From Datura wrightii (taxonomy: Eukaryota; Streptophyta; Magnoliopsida; Solanales; Solanaceae), in NCBI GenBank assembly GCA_035772735.1, contig JASDFA010000016.1, forward strand, positions 142,736,501 to 142,800,500: DNA of 64,000 bases. The letters run 5' to 3'. The notes under the pieces were generated by a model that made no database searches, was not told the DNA's origin, and was given only the letters and a program-made list of their open reading frames with translations. Position numbers and translations under genes: made by a program. Below are positions 19,603 to 32,249 of the stretch, one piece after another; the stretch's first letter is position 1; each line of letters starts with the position of its first letter.

Positions 19603-21225
19603 GGTTATGCCTCAGTTGACTGCAGAACTAGGGTCGTCAGGTTTCAATTCCCTAATGAGCCAACTCTAGAATGGTCGGGCAGTAGAGCCTAAGGTTAGGC
19701 TTATTTCCTACCTTTCAGGCCAGGAAGCTTATTTCTAAGGGATTTATTTACCGTTTAGTTCGTGTCAAGGATTCAGACTTTAGGTGTAAATTCTGGTTGA
19801 AGTCTGTGACTTTCCTGGATCATGTGGTCTCAGATGAGGGTATTCAGGTTGATCCTCAAAAGATAGCAGCAGTGAAAGATTGGCCCAGACCTACCTCCCA
19901 ACCGAAATCAGAAGTTTCTTGGGTTTGGCTGGTTATTACCAACGCTTTATAGAAGGATTTTCTTCTATAGCATCTCCACTGACTAGGATGACTTAGAAGA
20001 AGGTGAAATTCCAGTGGTCAGATGTGTGTGAGAAGAGTTTCCAGGAGTTAAAAACTCTACTCACTACTGCTCCAGTATTGACTCTAGCAGAAGGAGCGGA
20101 TGGATTTGAAGTATATTGTGACGCTTCCAAAGTTGGACTTGATTGCATTCGGGGCAAGGTGACAGCCTACACCTCCAGAAAGATCAAAGTTCATGAGCAT
20201 AATAATCGAACTCATGACTTAGAGTTTGCAGAGGTAGTGTTTGCATTAAAAATATGGATACATTACCTATATGGGACTCATGTTGATGTTTTCACCAATC
20301 ACAAGAGCCTTCAGTATGTATTTAGTAAGAAGGACCCAAATCTTCACAAGAGGAGGTGGTTAGAGCTGCTGAAGGATTATGACATGAGCATGCTATTCAC
20401 TCGGGTAAAGCCAATGTGGTGGCTGATGCCCTATGCAGAGTATCTATGGGTAGCGTCGCCCATATTGAGGAAGGCAAAAAGGAGTTGGCGATGGATATTC
20501 ACATACTAGCTCAGTTAGGGGTGCAGTTGGTTGACTCAGCTGGGGGTAGAGTGGTGATGCCAAGCGTGTCAAAATCCTCTTTGGTTGTTGAAGTTAAGTC
20601 CAAACAAGATAAAGATCCCAATCTTCTTAAACTCAAAGAAGCGGTTCTCAAAATGGAGGTTGAGGCTTTCTCCAAAGGGGGAGATGGTGTGCTCCATTAT
20701 TAGGGCAGATTGTGCGTATCGGATGTCAGTGACTTGAGACAACAAAAATTGGATGAAGGACATAGCTCGAGATACTCCATCCAACCTGGTGCTACTAAAA
20801 TGTACCGTGATTTTTGGGATATTTACTGGTGGAACGGCATGAAGAGAGACATCACTGAATTCATAGCCAAGTGCTCGAACTGCCATAAAGTCAAGGTAGA
20901 GCATCAAAGACCGGGAGGTATGACCCAAGATATCAGCATACCCACATGGAAGTGGGAAGAAATAAATATGGACTTTATTATAGGTCTACCTCAAACTCGT
21001 CGGCAACATGATTCCATCTGGGTATTAGTGGACCGGATGACTAAGTCAGCACATTTCTTACCAGTTAAAACTATAGATTCAGTTAAGGACTATACTAGAA
21101 TTTATATCCAGGAGTTGGTCAAGCTTCATGGGGTGCATTATCCATCATCTCAGACAGAGATACCCAGTTCACCTCACATTTGTAGAAGTCTTTTCAGAAG
21201 GGACTTGGCACCCGCTGACACCTGA
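19603..21225 (+). pseudogene. Fragment K: Tekay protease end, RT thumb, RNase H and integrase with a large RT deletion
   Basis: It starts in the protease tail (the YASVDCRTR region) and passes GRFISYL-like linker remnants to about 19780. It then jumps straight to the RT thumb (SVTFLDHVVSDEGIQVDPQ), so the RT palm with its catalytic motif is gone. RNase H is at 20003-20509 (VYCDASKVGLD, THDLEFAEVVFALKIW). After a frameshift comes the linker (20416-20703), a TAG, and integrase at 20710-21225 with CSNCHKVKVEHQRPGG and MDFIIGLPQTRRQHDSIWV. It is cut in the integrase core, where the LTR remnant of C begins. Confidence 0.85.
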
Positions 21226-21373
21226 TCAAAACTTCCCATAACTGCTTCCTACAGGTCGTTGGTTGGACCAACAATCCGTTGGGTCATTCGTTCAGTGACA
21301 TGTTTTTCCAGTTTCAGCCTTCTTCCAATTTTTAAATCTTGGGTCTAATTTAAAGCATTTTTGGGGTATTACA
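21226..21373 (-). repeat. 3' LTR of C, truncated to 148 bp
   Basis: It matches the start of the 5' LTR at about 28895-29044, including GACTGCTTCC, GGTCGTTGGTT and GTGACAT. It is cut at its junction with K. Without the far end no target duplication can be checked. Confidence 0.88.
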
Positions 21374-21390
21374 ATATCTCCTCCATGGGG
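21374..21390 (-). other. Polypurine tract of element C
   Basis: CCCCATGGAGGAGATAT on the minus strand, directly before the LTR start TGTAATACCCC. Confidence 0.75.
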
Positions 21391-21616
21391 ACGTTCGTCC
21401 TCGAATGTTGGAAATATACAGAAAACAGAGACATGCTATAATTACACTTAAATACTGATCATTTAAATCGAAAACTGATGGAATGACTATCTCTGATTCA
21501 AACCACATAGCTTAGCTGATTTCATGATTCACATACACATTCATATACATGAAAGAAACTTGATCACATGAACTGAACATGGAAACTAAATAGAGTTTTA
21601 GGTCAAAACAGATACC

Positions 21617-22860
21617 TCAAGTTTTAACTAATCCGGTAGAAAATAAATGTGGGTATCTAGCCATCATATCTGCTTCGGACTCCCACGTAGTTCCTTCAAT
21701 ATGGTAATTCCTCCATAACACTTTAACTGAAACTACTTCCTTTTTCCTTGGCCTTTGACCCTGATGATCCAATATTTCCACTGGGTCCTCCTTATAGCTA
21801 AGGCTGTCCTTTACACAAACACTGTACATCGGGACAACTAGAGCTGGATCATCCAAGCACTTTTTCAAAAGCGATACATGAAACACAGGATGAATGGAAG
21901 ATAACTCTGAACGCAACTCCAATTCATATGCCACCTTGCCAACTTGTCTAACAATTCGGTAGGGGCCAACATAGCGGGGACTAAGTTTCCCTTTCTTTCC
22001 AAATCGTATCACTCCATTCATGGGATATACCTTCAAAAACACCCAATCATCCACCTCGAACTCTAATTCTCTCCTTTTCACATTGGCGTAGGACTTTTGG
22101 CAACTCTAAGTGGTTTTCATCCTGTCCCTTGTCAATTGAACCTTCTTCATATCCCCATGAACCAAATTTGTCCCTATCATGGCTGCCTCACCAATCTCGA
22201 ACCGTCCAATGGACGATCTACATCTCCGCCTATAGAGAGCCTCAAACGGCACCATCTAAATACTAGAATGATAGTTGTTCTTATAGGCAAACTCGATCAG
22301 GGGAAAGTGATCATCCCAACTACCTTTGAAGTCAATCATGCATGCCCTTTACATGTCCTCGAGGGTTTGAATTGTCCGCTCTACCTGACCATCCGTTTGC
22401 GAGTGGAATGCTGTGCTGAGTTTAACACGTGTACTAAGTCCTTTTTGAAATGAGTTCCAAAACTAAGAGGTAAATTGAGTACCTCGATCCAAAATGATGA
22501 ATAAGGGAACTCCAAGCAATCGAAGTAACTCTCGGATATATAGTTTGGCCTAATCCTCAGTCGAATCCGCGGTTTTAACCGATAGAAAATGAGCAGGCTT
22601 AGTTAACCTGTCTATCACAACCAAAATGGAGTCATATTGTTGGTGAGTACAAGGTAAACCTAAGATGAAATCCATATTAATTTCTTCCCAGTTCCAAGTG
22701 GGAATGCTGATATTCTGAAGTACACCTCCCGGTATCTGATACTCAACCTTAACTTGCTGACAGTTCGGACACTTGGCCACAAATTCTGCAATATCCTTCT
22801 TCATGCCATTCCACCAATAGATTTCTCATAATTCATGGTACATCTTGGTGGCACCCGAAT
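21617..22860 (-). pseudogene. Integrase with chromodomain of element C
   Basis: The C-terminal frame 21617-22081 is open for 154 codons. It has the GPY motif LSPRYVGPYRIV, HPVFHVSLLKKCL, and a chromodomain with VVSVKVLWRN and TTWESEADM, ending at TGA 21617-21619. The N-terminal piece 22550-22804 has KCPNCQQVKVEY and MDFILGLP (first catalytic Asp). The central core between them is interrupted. The chromodomain would steer integration to heterochromatin in this clade (known for chromoviruses). Confidence 0.87.
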
Positions 22861-24480
22861 GGATTGAATACCTAGATCCATGAGCCTCGGGCAACATCTA
22901 CCTCCTCAAATCATCGACATCCAGAAAACATAGGCGGCCCTGGTACCGAAGCACACCATCTCCTCTTGGGAGAAGACCTCCATCTTCTAAATTTTAATGG
23001 CTTCCTTCAACTTTACAAAAATTGGGTCCTCATTTCGCCTAGCTTTTACATCAGTCACCAAGGACGATTCTGATTCATTATGCACAACAACACCGCCATC
23101 GGTTGAGTCGACCGACCTTACTCCCAACCTCGCAAGTCGATGTACATCTTTCACTAGCTCTTTATTTCCCTCATCCACATGGGACACACTCTTCATAGAG
23201 AGTCTACTATGTGTGTCCGCTACCACATTAGCCTTACCCAGATGGTAAAGGACACTCATATCGTAGTCATTGAGTAGCTCCAACCACCTCCTTTGCTGAA
23301 GATTAAGATATTTCTACGTAAACACATATTGTAAGATCTTATGGTCCATAAATACATCCACGTGGACCCCATACAAATAATGTTTCCATATCGTCAAGGA
23401 GAATACCACCGCAGCCAATTCAAGATCATGGGTCGGGTAATTCTTCTCATGAACTTTCAGTTGTCTAGAGGCATATGCTATAAGTTTCTCATGCTGCATC
23501 AACAAACACCCAAGTCTGATCTTTGAAGAATCACAATACACAATGAATCCATCGGTATCTTCGGGTAGGGTAAACACCGGTGCCTAGGTAAGTAGAGTCT
23601 TCAACGCTTGGAAGCTCTTCTCATAAGCCTCCGACCATTAGAATTTCACCTTCTTTTGAGTCAATTTGGTCAAAGGTGCCGCAACAGAATAAAAACCCTC
23701 AACAAATCTTCGATAATAGCCTGCTAGACCCAAGAATCTCAGAATATCTAAGGGGTTCACCATTGTAGGCCAATTATGCACTGCCTCGATTTTCTGAGAA
23801 TCCACCTTCATACCCTCACTTGATACCACATGGCCCAAAAATGCTATGGAGTTTAACCAAAACTCGCACTTGCTAAATTTGGCATATAATTGACGATCCT
23901 TGAGAGTCTGAAGCACTACTCTCATATAAGCGGCATGCTCCTCCTCGCTCTAAGAGTATATCAAGATGTCATCAATAAACACAATCATGAACATGTCCAT
24001 GTATGGATTGAAAACCCTATTCATCAAGTCCATAAAAGCTGTAGGAGCATTCATTAGTCTAAAATACATAACTACAAACTCATAATGACCACACCGCATC
24101 CTAAAGGCTATCTTTGGGATGTCACTCTTCCAAACTCTTAGATGATGGTACCCGGATCTAAGATCTATCTTCGAGAAACACTTCGCACCCTGAAGTTGGT
24201 CAAATAAATCATCAATCCTAGGTAGAGGATACCTGTTCTTGACGGTGACTTTGTTCAATTGCCGATAATCAATACACATGCCAAGAGAACCATCTTTCTT
24301 TCAGACAAAGAGAACTGGTGGACCCCATGGGGACTTGATCGATTTAATGAAACCCTTATCTAACAAGTCCTTCAACTGTCCTTCAATTCTTTTAGCTCGG
24401 CTGGAGCCATTCAGTAGGGAGGACTATTTATAGGCTGCGTGTCGAGAAGAAGGTTGATACCAAAATCGATCTCCCGCTCA
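22861..24480 (-). pseudogene. Reverse transcriptase and RNase H of element C
   Basis: RT palm at 23950-24279: MCIDYRQLNKVTVKNRYPLP, DDLFDQLQGAKCFSKIDL, then FIDDILIYS with the catalytic FIDD intact at 23968-23979. Thumb at 23638-23925 (GHVVSSEGMKVDSQK, FLGLAGYYRRFVEGF). RNase H at 23314-23577 (IVYCDSSKIRLGCLL, THDLELAAVVFSLTIW), and the connection at 22987-23283 (HLGKANVVADTHSR). Single stops separate the open pieces. Of the RT copies of this family here, C alone keeps FIDD. Confidence 0.9.
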
Positions 24481-25050
24481 AGTGGGATTCCCTATAAATC
24501 ATCTTTAAAGACCTGTAGATACTCACGTACTACTAGAACTAACTTGATAGTCAGGGTCTCAAACTCAACATCCTTAACCCTAACTAGATGGTACACACAA
24601 CCCTTAGAAATTATCTCACTGGCGTTGAGGTAGGAAATGAAACGACCTATAGGCACAACTGAACTAACCTTCCATTCTAAAACTGGCTCACATAAAAATC
24701 TGAACACTACTTCTCGAGTTTTACAATTAACTAAAGCATAGCATGCAAATAGCTAATCCATGCCAAGAACAACATCTAAGTCGGTTATGGATAACTCTAC
24801 CAAATCTGCTGAGGTGCCTTATAAAGGACTGAGACTAGGGAATCTCTATACACCCGTCTAGCTATAACTAAGTCACCTACTGTAATACTTATTGAGAAGT
24901 GTTCTTACAAGACTTCAGTACTGACTCCGAAGCTACTGGACACATAAGGTGTCACAAAAAACAAGTTAGCCCCCAGATCTAACAGAGCATAAACATCAAT
25001 ATGGACAACTCATAACATACCAGTGACGACATCTGGGGAGAACTACTGCT
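24481..25050 (-). pseudogene. Protease and protease-RT linker of element C
   Basis: The piece 24492-24707 carries GRFISYLNASEIISKGCVYHL and EYLQVFKDDL of the linker. The protease region upstream (about 24740-25050) is readable only in short frames, with several stops. No intact DSGA active site can be given. Confidence 0.7.
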
Positions 25051-26244
25051 CTTGAGGGGATTCTAAGGCATAGAATCTATTCTGGTGTTGACCGCCACCT
25101 ACACTAGTAGATGCCCCCTGTTGTGCTGAGCGTGCGAGAGGGTTTTAAAACTTGAAGCTGGGCCTCGGCCCCCAACCTGATCCCGTCTCACTGATGGGTA
25201 GTCTCTAAGCATGTGTCCGGGCTTCCCAACACCTGAAACAAGTACCTGAACTTCCTAAGCACTGGCTTGTGTGTCCCCGACCACATCTGCGAAAAGCTGG
25301 GATGCTAGAATTGTTAGTCTGCTGCTCTGACCCTCGAGCTTGACGCTCACCCTCTTTGATCATGTCTAGGCCTCGATGACACACTCAATGATGAAGATGC
25401 CGAGGCTGATCATCTCTGGTGGGTCTATTGTCGGTGCCCACCACCTAATCTCGGCTGTGAGAAATTTTGGTCGTCGGTCCTGGCCCTCTTGGTCTCCCTC
25501 TCTCTCGAATGCACCACCTCCATCTGTTGGGTGTACAACACCAACTGAGGGAAATCCATGTCCTGGTGGAGAATAGTGATTCTAAAATCTTTTTCCAAAT
25601 AGCCCGCTACTCCATGCACGAACCTGCTCATCCGCACCCTCTAATCAGCTACTAACTCTGGGCGTACTTTGAAAGGTGAGTGAATTCACGGGCATACTTT
25701 TGTACTATCACTCTCCCTTTCTTTAGATTTACGAACTCTGTTTCCTTCATCTCCCTCATCTCACGAGGGAAGAACCGATCAAGAATGCAACATGAAACTC
25801 TTCCTAAGTGATAAGACCTACCCCGGCGACCCTGCTATCCTTCCATTGGCAAAACTAGATATGCGCGACCCCTTTCAACTGGTTAGAGGACAACTCTGCA
25901 TACTACACCCCATTCACCCCCATTACTTAGGTGATCTTGACAATCTCATCTATGAACTCATGCGGGTCCTCATCTATTTTTGACCCGAGGATCTCTGGCA
26001 GGTTCATCCTCAAGAAGTCTCTGACTCGAGCTGCTGCTGCATTGCAATTTTGCGGAGCATGCACAATAGCCTGTTGATTTACCTTAGTGGTCAAGGCCTG
26101 CGCAAGCATCTGAATAGTGGGTCGGAACTCTGCATGGGCAGTTGGCTTCGATGCCTGGTGCTCCTGAATTGGTGGGGCTTGCTGATGCCCAATTCCATTG
26201 CCATCCCCGTGGATTTCACCATTTCCGTTCCTTCTACCATTCAT
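25051..26244 (-). pseudogene. Gag of element C
   Basis: It starts at ATG 26242-26244 with MNGRRNGNGEIHGDGNG. The N-terminal piece 25927-26244 includes RPTIQMLAQALTTKVNQQ and RVRDFLRMNLPE, then DEDPHEFIDEIVKIT. The piece 25425-25637 has RFVHGVAGYLEKDFRITILHQDMDF. A Cys/His-rich knuckle region lies near 25200-25280. Multiple stops and shifts interrupt it. D, E and F begin with the same kind of Arg/Asn/Gly-rich peptide. Confidence 0.85.
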
Positions 26245-26452
26245 TCTTTAGGGAGCCATGATTCTGCAATCGCAAATAGCATGAATTAGAAGTATAAGGA
26301 GACATTTCATCGCACGACATAGATCATGAAAGAAGGGATCATTTCCTAAATGTCTTGTAGCCTCTTCTTCATAAGTGTGGCGCGCTTCACACCCATGAAA
26401 AAGACTCTATTAAACACGGCTTTTAGACACCCTAAGACACTTCAAACCTATT

Positions 26453-26464
26453 GCTCTAATACCA
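26453..26464 (-). other. iMet-tRNA primer binding site of element C
   Basis: TGGTATTAGAGC on the minus strand, directly after the LTR end GACAAACA. It differs by one base from TGGTATCAGAGC. Confidence 0.88.
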
Positions 26465-26688
26465 TGTTTGTCATGACCCGAACATAGCCTCGGATTGAGA
26501 CATGGGACAAGGAGCCCTGAGAGACCCCAAGTCGACCCATGGCATAAGCATATATCTAACTCAATCAAAGAAACTGAATAATCAATAGTATAATCATAGT
26601 CGAAGCCTAACTTAAACATAACATCAGAATACGAAATTTGAAGCTGAATTCATACATATGTCTGAAAAGCCTCTAAACATGATGAGTT

Positions 26689-26850
26689 GATGGGACAAGA
26701 CCCCAACTAACTCAACAAAGCTGGAACTGAAATACATATAAGAAATTTGAATAGTCTAGTCCTCATCTCGATGGGACAAGAACCCAACTAACTCAACAAA
26801 GCTGAAACTGAAATACATCTAAGAAATCTGAACAGTGTATTCCTCGGGAG
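26689..26850. repeat. 81-bp tandem duplication in the C LTR
   Basis: Two units beginning GATGGGACAAGA at 26689 and 26770, nearly identical over CCCAACTAACTCAACAAAGC. Confidence 0.92.
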
Positions 26851-27225
26851 ATGAGGACTCACCCACAATATGAATGCTAACTCTGGTAAGCTGACTATGA
26901 GCAAGGCTAAACCTGAGAGTCAGGTCCTGTATTATTAAATGATACAACATAGAGTATGCGGTCAGTACATAGAATGTACAAAGTATGCAGGGTAAGTAAA
27001 ACCGCTAAAATAAGTAAAATCATTTAAAGACTATGCATTAAGTAAAACATAACTATTAAGAATCTAAAAGAAGAGCTTGCATGAATTCTTTTTGAAATCA
27101 TGATCTCTTCATAACATGACATAGCATAACTTCATAGCATCATAACTGAATCGATTGACTCAAAGCTAAATTCTGACATTTATAAGTAAAGGTAAACATT
27201 GAGTCAAATCTTCTTTAGAACATGC

Positions 27226-27228
<3 letters not shown>

Positions 27229-27304
<76 letters not shown>
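27229..27304. repeat. (TA)38 microsatellite in the C LTR
   Basis: An uninterrupted 76-bp TA run. Confidence 0.98.
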
Positions 27305-27307
<3 letters not shown>

Positions 27308-29044
27308 CTCATGGGTAATGAATATGCATATTCGAAATCACGAGGAACAATGGGAGACTCATCCTTTAAACAACATACCACGATATAGCTTACGTGTTCC
27401 CAACTATCACACTCAAGTGGGTAGAGTTGTCCAAAGCTTTGCCAAGGCTAGGGACGATACAATGATATTGATATCAAGCACATAGGCCATTAGGGCTGGG
27501 GATAGCTCAAAAGGGAGGTCCCAAAGTAATATATATAATAGTATCAACCTACATTGGCGCGTGGTTCTGAGGCATAGGGTGATCGACCCTTAGCCTGCTC
27601 GATGCTAGACACTACTCCTAAAAACATGGATATGTTGTATATCTTTTTGTAACGAAGCTCAACATCATCTATTGACCAAGCTTAATAATCAAATATATCT
27701 CACGTATGAAACCATGCATATGAGAAGCTTTAACTCAACACATACCATAAGATGAAAATATGATTGGGAGTCTTTGCTCCAAAATCATGTGGTAAGCTTA
27801 GTTCGAGAAATCATACTTCATACTTATACATGTGGGCATTTCCCAAAGCATTATCATACTTAGAAACACTCAATTCTCATCGAAAACATAATTGTAAATA
27901 TGGGTAGGTTTAAATCATGCTTTTCATCATAATATCTCATCATCATTATCATATATTCGTCACGAATCTCATCTTTTATGAACATCTCATCAATGAGATT
28001 TTAATTCATAAGACTAGAAACATGATTCTTTTTATTGAAAACATTATAAAAGTTGCACATTCTTCATAATTCAATAGTAGAATCATAATCAAATCATACC
28101 CATGTATAGAAATAGATGATTCATGCATTTGTGTTAAAACCCCATAAATTAAACAAAGAATTTCATACTTTAGAGAGGGATTGGGCATGGGTGTGAAAGA
28201 AACCCCCCATTCATAACCCTACGTACCTGGGAAAGTCAAATCTCACCCCTCCTTGAAAGCCCAAAGGAAATTGATGAAGCAAAACCTTGAAAACAAGCTT
28301 GGTCACCTCTTCAATCCTTTAACTTTGCATGTATGAGTATGAATAGGCTAGAAGAGCTTAAACTATCTTAATACACTTAGAAAATAACTTAAAACGACAT
28401 AGTTTATGGCCTTAGAACATAGGAATGACGAAAATACCCTTAATGAAAATCCCTGAAAATCTGTATTGACGGACCAACGGACAGACTAACGAGTCGTTGG
28501 AGGATACCACAACTTATGGTATCCATCAATCCTCTACACTACCCAAAATTCCTGATCTCAGATTCGTCCCACGACTAGACAGGATGAGTCGTCTTTCCAT
28601 TCAACAGGTTATTACATCGTCTGTTGCTTCCTCCATCACCTCCTGCTCTGGTCCTTCCAACGAGCCTCTCCACGACTCTTTACATCATCCAACGATTCGT
28701 GGTTGCCTTCCGTTAGGTATACTAGAAAGACATTGATACCCACACAATGACTGGAGACCACGACCCGTTACTTCTCACGATGGGTCCCGTTACATCCCCT
28801 GATACTGAGACCCAATCTTCACCATGACTCATAACAACAACTCATTGTATTGGGAAATGGGTCATTACTTCACCTATTGTTACCCACTGAAAGCAGATCA
28901 AAACTTCCCACGACTGCTTCCAACGGGTCGTTGGTTCGACCAATGATCTGTTGGGTCATCCATTCTGTGACATTTTTTCCAATTTCAGCCAACTTCTAAT
29001 TTTTAAATCCCATGTCTAATCTTAAGCACTTCTGAGGTATTACA

Positions 29045-29746
29045 TGTTGACAATTTCACTCAATTGCAACTTCTACACTAGGACAATAGGCTATTTCAAT
29101 AGTAGGAATTAACAAATAATGATATCTTTCAATAATATTAACTATAACTAAACTCCATTTATTTCGGCTGAAAACTCACAAATTCCTGAGAGTTTAGAAG
29201 GTAGAAATGCTTACCTATCACTTGTAGCCGCTTAGGACTCAATTAGAAGTGATTTCTTCTTACTAAGCGAGGTTCTAGTACTCCAAGTGAATTTTCAAGA
29301 AATAACTCCACAAGGATGTTTCTCGTAGGCCTAGAACTCATTATCCAAGATGAAGTTGCATTTGAATGGAGTTTAGCAGTGTAAATCGGTGAGAAATGGA
29401 TGAAAAGTTGAGAGAATATATGGTAGGGTTGCGTCCTAATTTTGGGAAATACTTTTATGACATGAACTTGAACTTAAAAACATATTTATAGTTGGGGCGG
29501 TGGCCTAGGGCGCGCAGTGCTGCCCATCATGCTAGGCAAGAGGCATGATGTGTCGGCCATGGCGCTGGGATTGGTAGCGCGGCACGGCACCCAGTGCGCC
29601 TAGCCTTTGGCCTTGGCCTCCTGCTGGCTCGGTATGGTACTCGCATACTCATCCCCCTAGCCATTTCTTGTATGTGTCGTATTCCAAAACTCTCAAAATA
29701 TGTACACACGCATTGGTGAAACGATAGAGCCTTACAGGATGTAACT
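29045..29746 (-). repeat. Diverged A-type LTR fragment
   Basis: Order and wording follow 8950-9718 of element A: an AATTGCAACTTC-like start, GAGAGTTTAGAAGGTAGAAATGCTT, a GC-rich block with GGCGGTGGCC, and an end GGATGTAAC (GGGTGTAACA in A). It begins exactly where the C LTR ends, so C probably inserted into it. The matching other half is not present to the left of C. Confidence 0.7.
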
Positions 29747-31375
29747 TATGATCTCAGATACAGAAAGTAATAAAATTATGTTCTATCTCAACCTACGATT
29801 CATCAGTACGAGTTGTACCTAGGTGGTATGATCCGTACTGTGACTCGTAGTGCATTCTTGGCCTAGTCACGACTCATTTTATGAGATACCTTGATGGTAT
29901 GGTTTGTACTATTGGTCATAAAATGATCATTTGAAAATGGGACTTTCTATTTTTTTACTATGACTCGTTATCATGATTGGTACAGTTCTACAAGTCGTAC
30001 CAGGATTCGTGATTTTTCTTTTTGAATTTGATCCCTTCGATTTCTTGCTTGGTATGACTCGTAATGAGATACCACGAATGGTACTAAGTATTGTACCATA
30101 AATTTCCAATTTTTTAATGAATTGAGAGAGTCCCAACAAATCATCCTACAAGTCGTAGTACAATACCACAAGTCGTAGGATGACTCGTGAAGCCTGTCCT
30201 CTCCTTGTGCTTTACCAGATTTGCAGGCAACATGTATTGGGATGGGTACTAAAAATTCCCCACCCCCATTGAATCTGAACACACCATTTTAACTAGCCAC
30301 TTAATCCCCATCATGCATTATTCCCAGTAACTCACTACCCATAATTTATTTTGAATCCTTGAGCATTTTAATGCCTAAACCCGTCAAGAAGCATTTGTGT
30401 TTGGACTTTGATTGCATTCCTCTTCCACATTTTCATGAGTGGAGGAATAAAAGTACAAGTGCGGCTAATGATGATAGCAAAAAAATTAGAATGAAGAATT
30501 TATCTCTTACTTGCTACGTTCAAGTTCTTTGAAAAATTTTTGCTTGCTTCGGGTTCGGGCTAGCAGTTCGAGTAGCTTGTGAAAATTTATTTTCACACAT
30601 TCAAGCTCGAATGGGATGTTGCACGAGTTACGGTTGATTGAGGATTGAGGGCAGATGATCGTGGGTTGTGTTGGTTTAGGTCTGAAATTTTTTTATTTTA
30701 AATAGGTTAGGGGCGGATATCAAAATCAAGGTCGAGTTAGGTCATCTAGTTTTTCATTTAAATTGCCCATCATGACTCATACCACAAGTTGTTAGGTCAT
30801 ACCTATGACTCATCCCACGGACTCGGACTTTGAGACTGAGAAATCTCATATGGGGACCTACAAGAGGATGGTATAAGTCGTACCAATATGCCATGACCGA
30901 TACCTTGAATCATCGGTTAGACTTCAGTACTTTCACACTTTTAGGGAAGTTCATTACTATGGTGAGTACTACGACTCGTGCCACAAAGGTATGATTAGTA
31001 ATGACCAACCGTATTATGAACTTCTGCACCATCTCAAATCTCTGCCTTTCGCCATGGACAGGACTACGAGCCATACAATCATGTTATCGGTCATACTGAG
31101 CCTCGTAGTCTAGACATGTCCTGTATTTTTCTCCCATCAGTTTTTGGTTCACCTGCACACCGAACACCCAAGGGTTAAGATACTTGGGTTGCCTTCAAAG
31201 AAGCACCTAATTTAATGTTGCGGCATGACACAGGTGGTTTGGTTAATCAGACTTCACCAAACCACCAAGTGCCTGATTTAACATTGTGGCATGATGCAAA
31301 TCTCTTGAATACTTAGAGTTCATCAAGAAACTCAGACTCACCCTCTATTGCTGACACCACCCATAACTTATTTGG
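29747..31375 (-). promoter_or_regulatory. Spacer of I with ORF3-module signals
   Basis: It is non-coding. On the minus strand: repeated CACGACTC/GTACGAGT words (31130-30770), a TATTTAAA box (30704-30697), a leader of about 190 nt, the donor AGCAA-GTAAGA with G at 30510, then intron-like DNA with more of the same words until the fragment ends. Element H has the same order at 48850-47785. The acceptor and ORF3 are missing here. Confidence 0.45.
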
Positions 31376-31849
31376 TTACTTCATTGACCTACAGATATTG
31401 AAGGTGACCTCTTCTTTACTTATCCTAAACACCAGTTGGCCCACTTCAACATCCATTAAGGCTCTTCTAGTAGCAAGGAATGGTCGCCCCAAGATGATGG
31501 GGACCTCAAAATCTACCTCACAACCCAAGATCAAGAAGTATTCTAGGAAGATAAACATGTCCACTTAAACTAGCATATCCTATAGAATCCCCACTAGCTT
31601 CTTTATTGTGCAGTCTGCCATCAATAGCCGCATCATAGTCGATGTAGGGGATCCAAAGCCCAGCTTCTTGAACACTGCCAAAGGCATCAAGTTTATGTTA
31701 GTGCCCAAGTCAAACAGTGCCCTTTCCAAGTCGAAATCTCTAATGGCGCAAGGGATGGTGAAGGCATGTGGATCTTCCTTCTTTTGAGCAAGGACCGATG
31801 AGGCTATGGCACTGCTTACGAACCTTTTTCTAGTTACCATGTCCTTCAT
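31376..31849 (-). pseudogene. Protease of fragment I
   Basis: The piece 31580-31849 has KEDPHAFTIPCAI, then the active site FDLGTNINLMPLAVFKKLGFG (Ala of DLGA now Thr). The piece 31376-31564 has DFEVPIILGRPFLATRRALMDVEVGQL. Both match the protease of H and B. One stop and a change of frame lie between them. Confidence 0.85.
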
Positions 31850-32249
31850 GAACTTAGCATACCCAAGAATCTATTCCAATGCCTCAACCAATGGAATGTT
31901 CATAGATAACTATTTCAGCATTGACAAGAACTTCTGGAAATTCCCACTATTTGCCTTCTTTTCATCCTCTAATGGAATGGTGGAGGTGGTCGAGGAATAG
32001 GCTTTTCATCATGCAGTGCCTCTATGGTAAGTTGTCAGAAATTGTAGATCTCATCTTTGAGCTGCAGCATCCTGGACGGTGGGAAGAACCTTTCCAAAAA
32101 GCCTGTTTAAGATCCCTCTATATGGTGATGAAGTCATTTGGTAACTCCGAAAACCATAGAGTGGCCTCCCCAGATAGAGAGAACGAAAAAAGCCTCAACT
32201 TGATAGTGTCTTGGCTCACGCTTGACAACCTATATGCCTTGCAGATCCC
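31850..32249 (-). pseudogene. Internally deleted gag of fragment I
   Basis: On the minus strand it runs GICKAYRL, FSLSGEATLW, LPNDFIT and FFPPSRMLQLKDE of the gag domain, then jumps soon afterwards to the proline-rich PRPPPPF that in H lies hundreds of codons later. The middle of gag was therefore deleted. The piece ends at the J insertion point. Confidence 0.75.

Larger units (their letters stand above)
21226..29044 (-). mobile_element. Element C: Tekay/Del-type retrotransposon
   Basis: It reads right to left: 5' LTR (26465-29044), iMet primer site, gag, protease, RT, RNase H, integrase with chromodomain, purine tract, and a 3' LTR reduced to 148 bp. The LTR starts match (TGTAATACC at 29044 and 21373). 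It belongs to the same family as D, E and F. It is the best-preserved Tekay copy here but is still interrupted by stops and shifts. Confidence 0.9.
26465..29044 (-). repeat. 5' LTR of element C
   Basis: It starts TGTAATACCTC at 29044 and ends TGACAAACA at 26465 on the minus strand, 2580 bp. It is homologous to the LTRs at 39463-41640 and 57338-59560. Length excess comes partly from the TA repeat and an 81-bp duplication. Confidence 0.88.
29747..32249 (-). mobile_element. Fragment I: Athila-like element of the H family
   Basis: On the minus strand it contains part of gag, the protease and the start of the ORF3 expression module, then stops at the A-type LTR fragment before reaching ORF3. Its gag is cut at 32249, where element J begins with an LTR start. 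Protein and spacer match element H. Confidence 0.8.

Noticed and set aside
19603..21225. A plant pararetrovirus (caulimovirid) origin for the RT and integrase fragments
   Set aside because: Integrase and chromodomain sequences, LTRs and Ty3/gypsy order are present; no movement or coat protein motif was seen.
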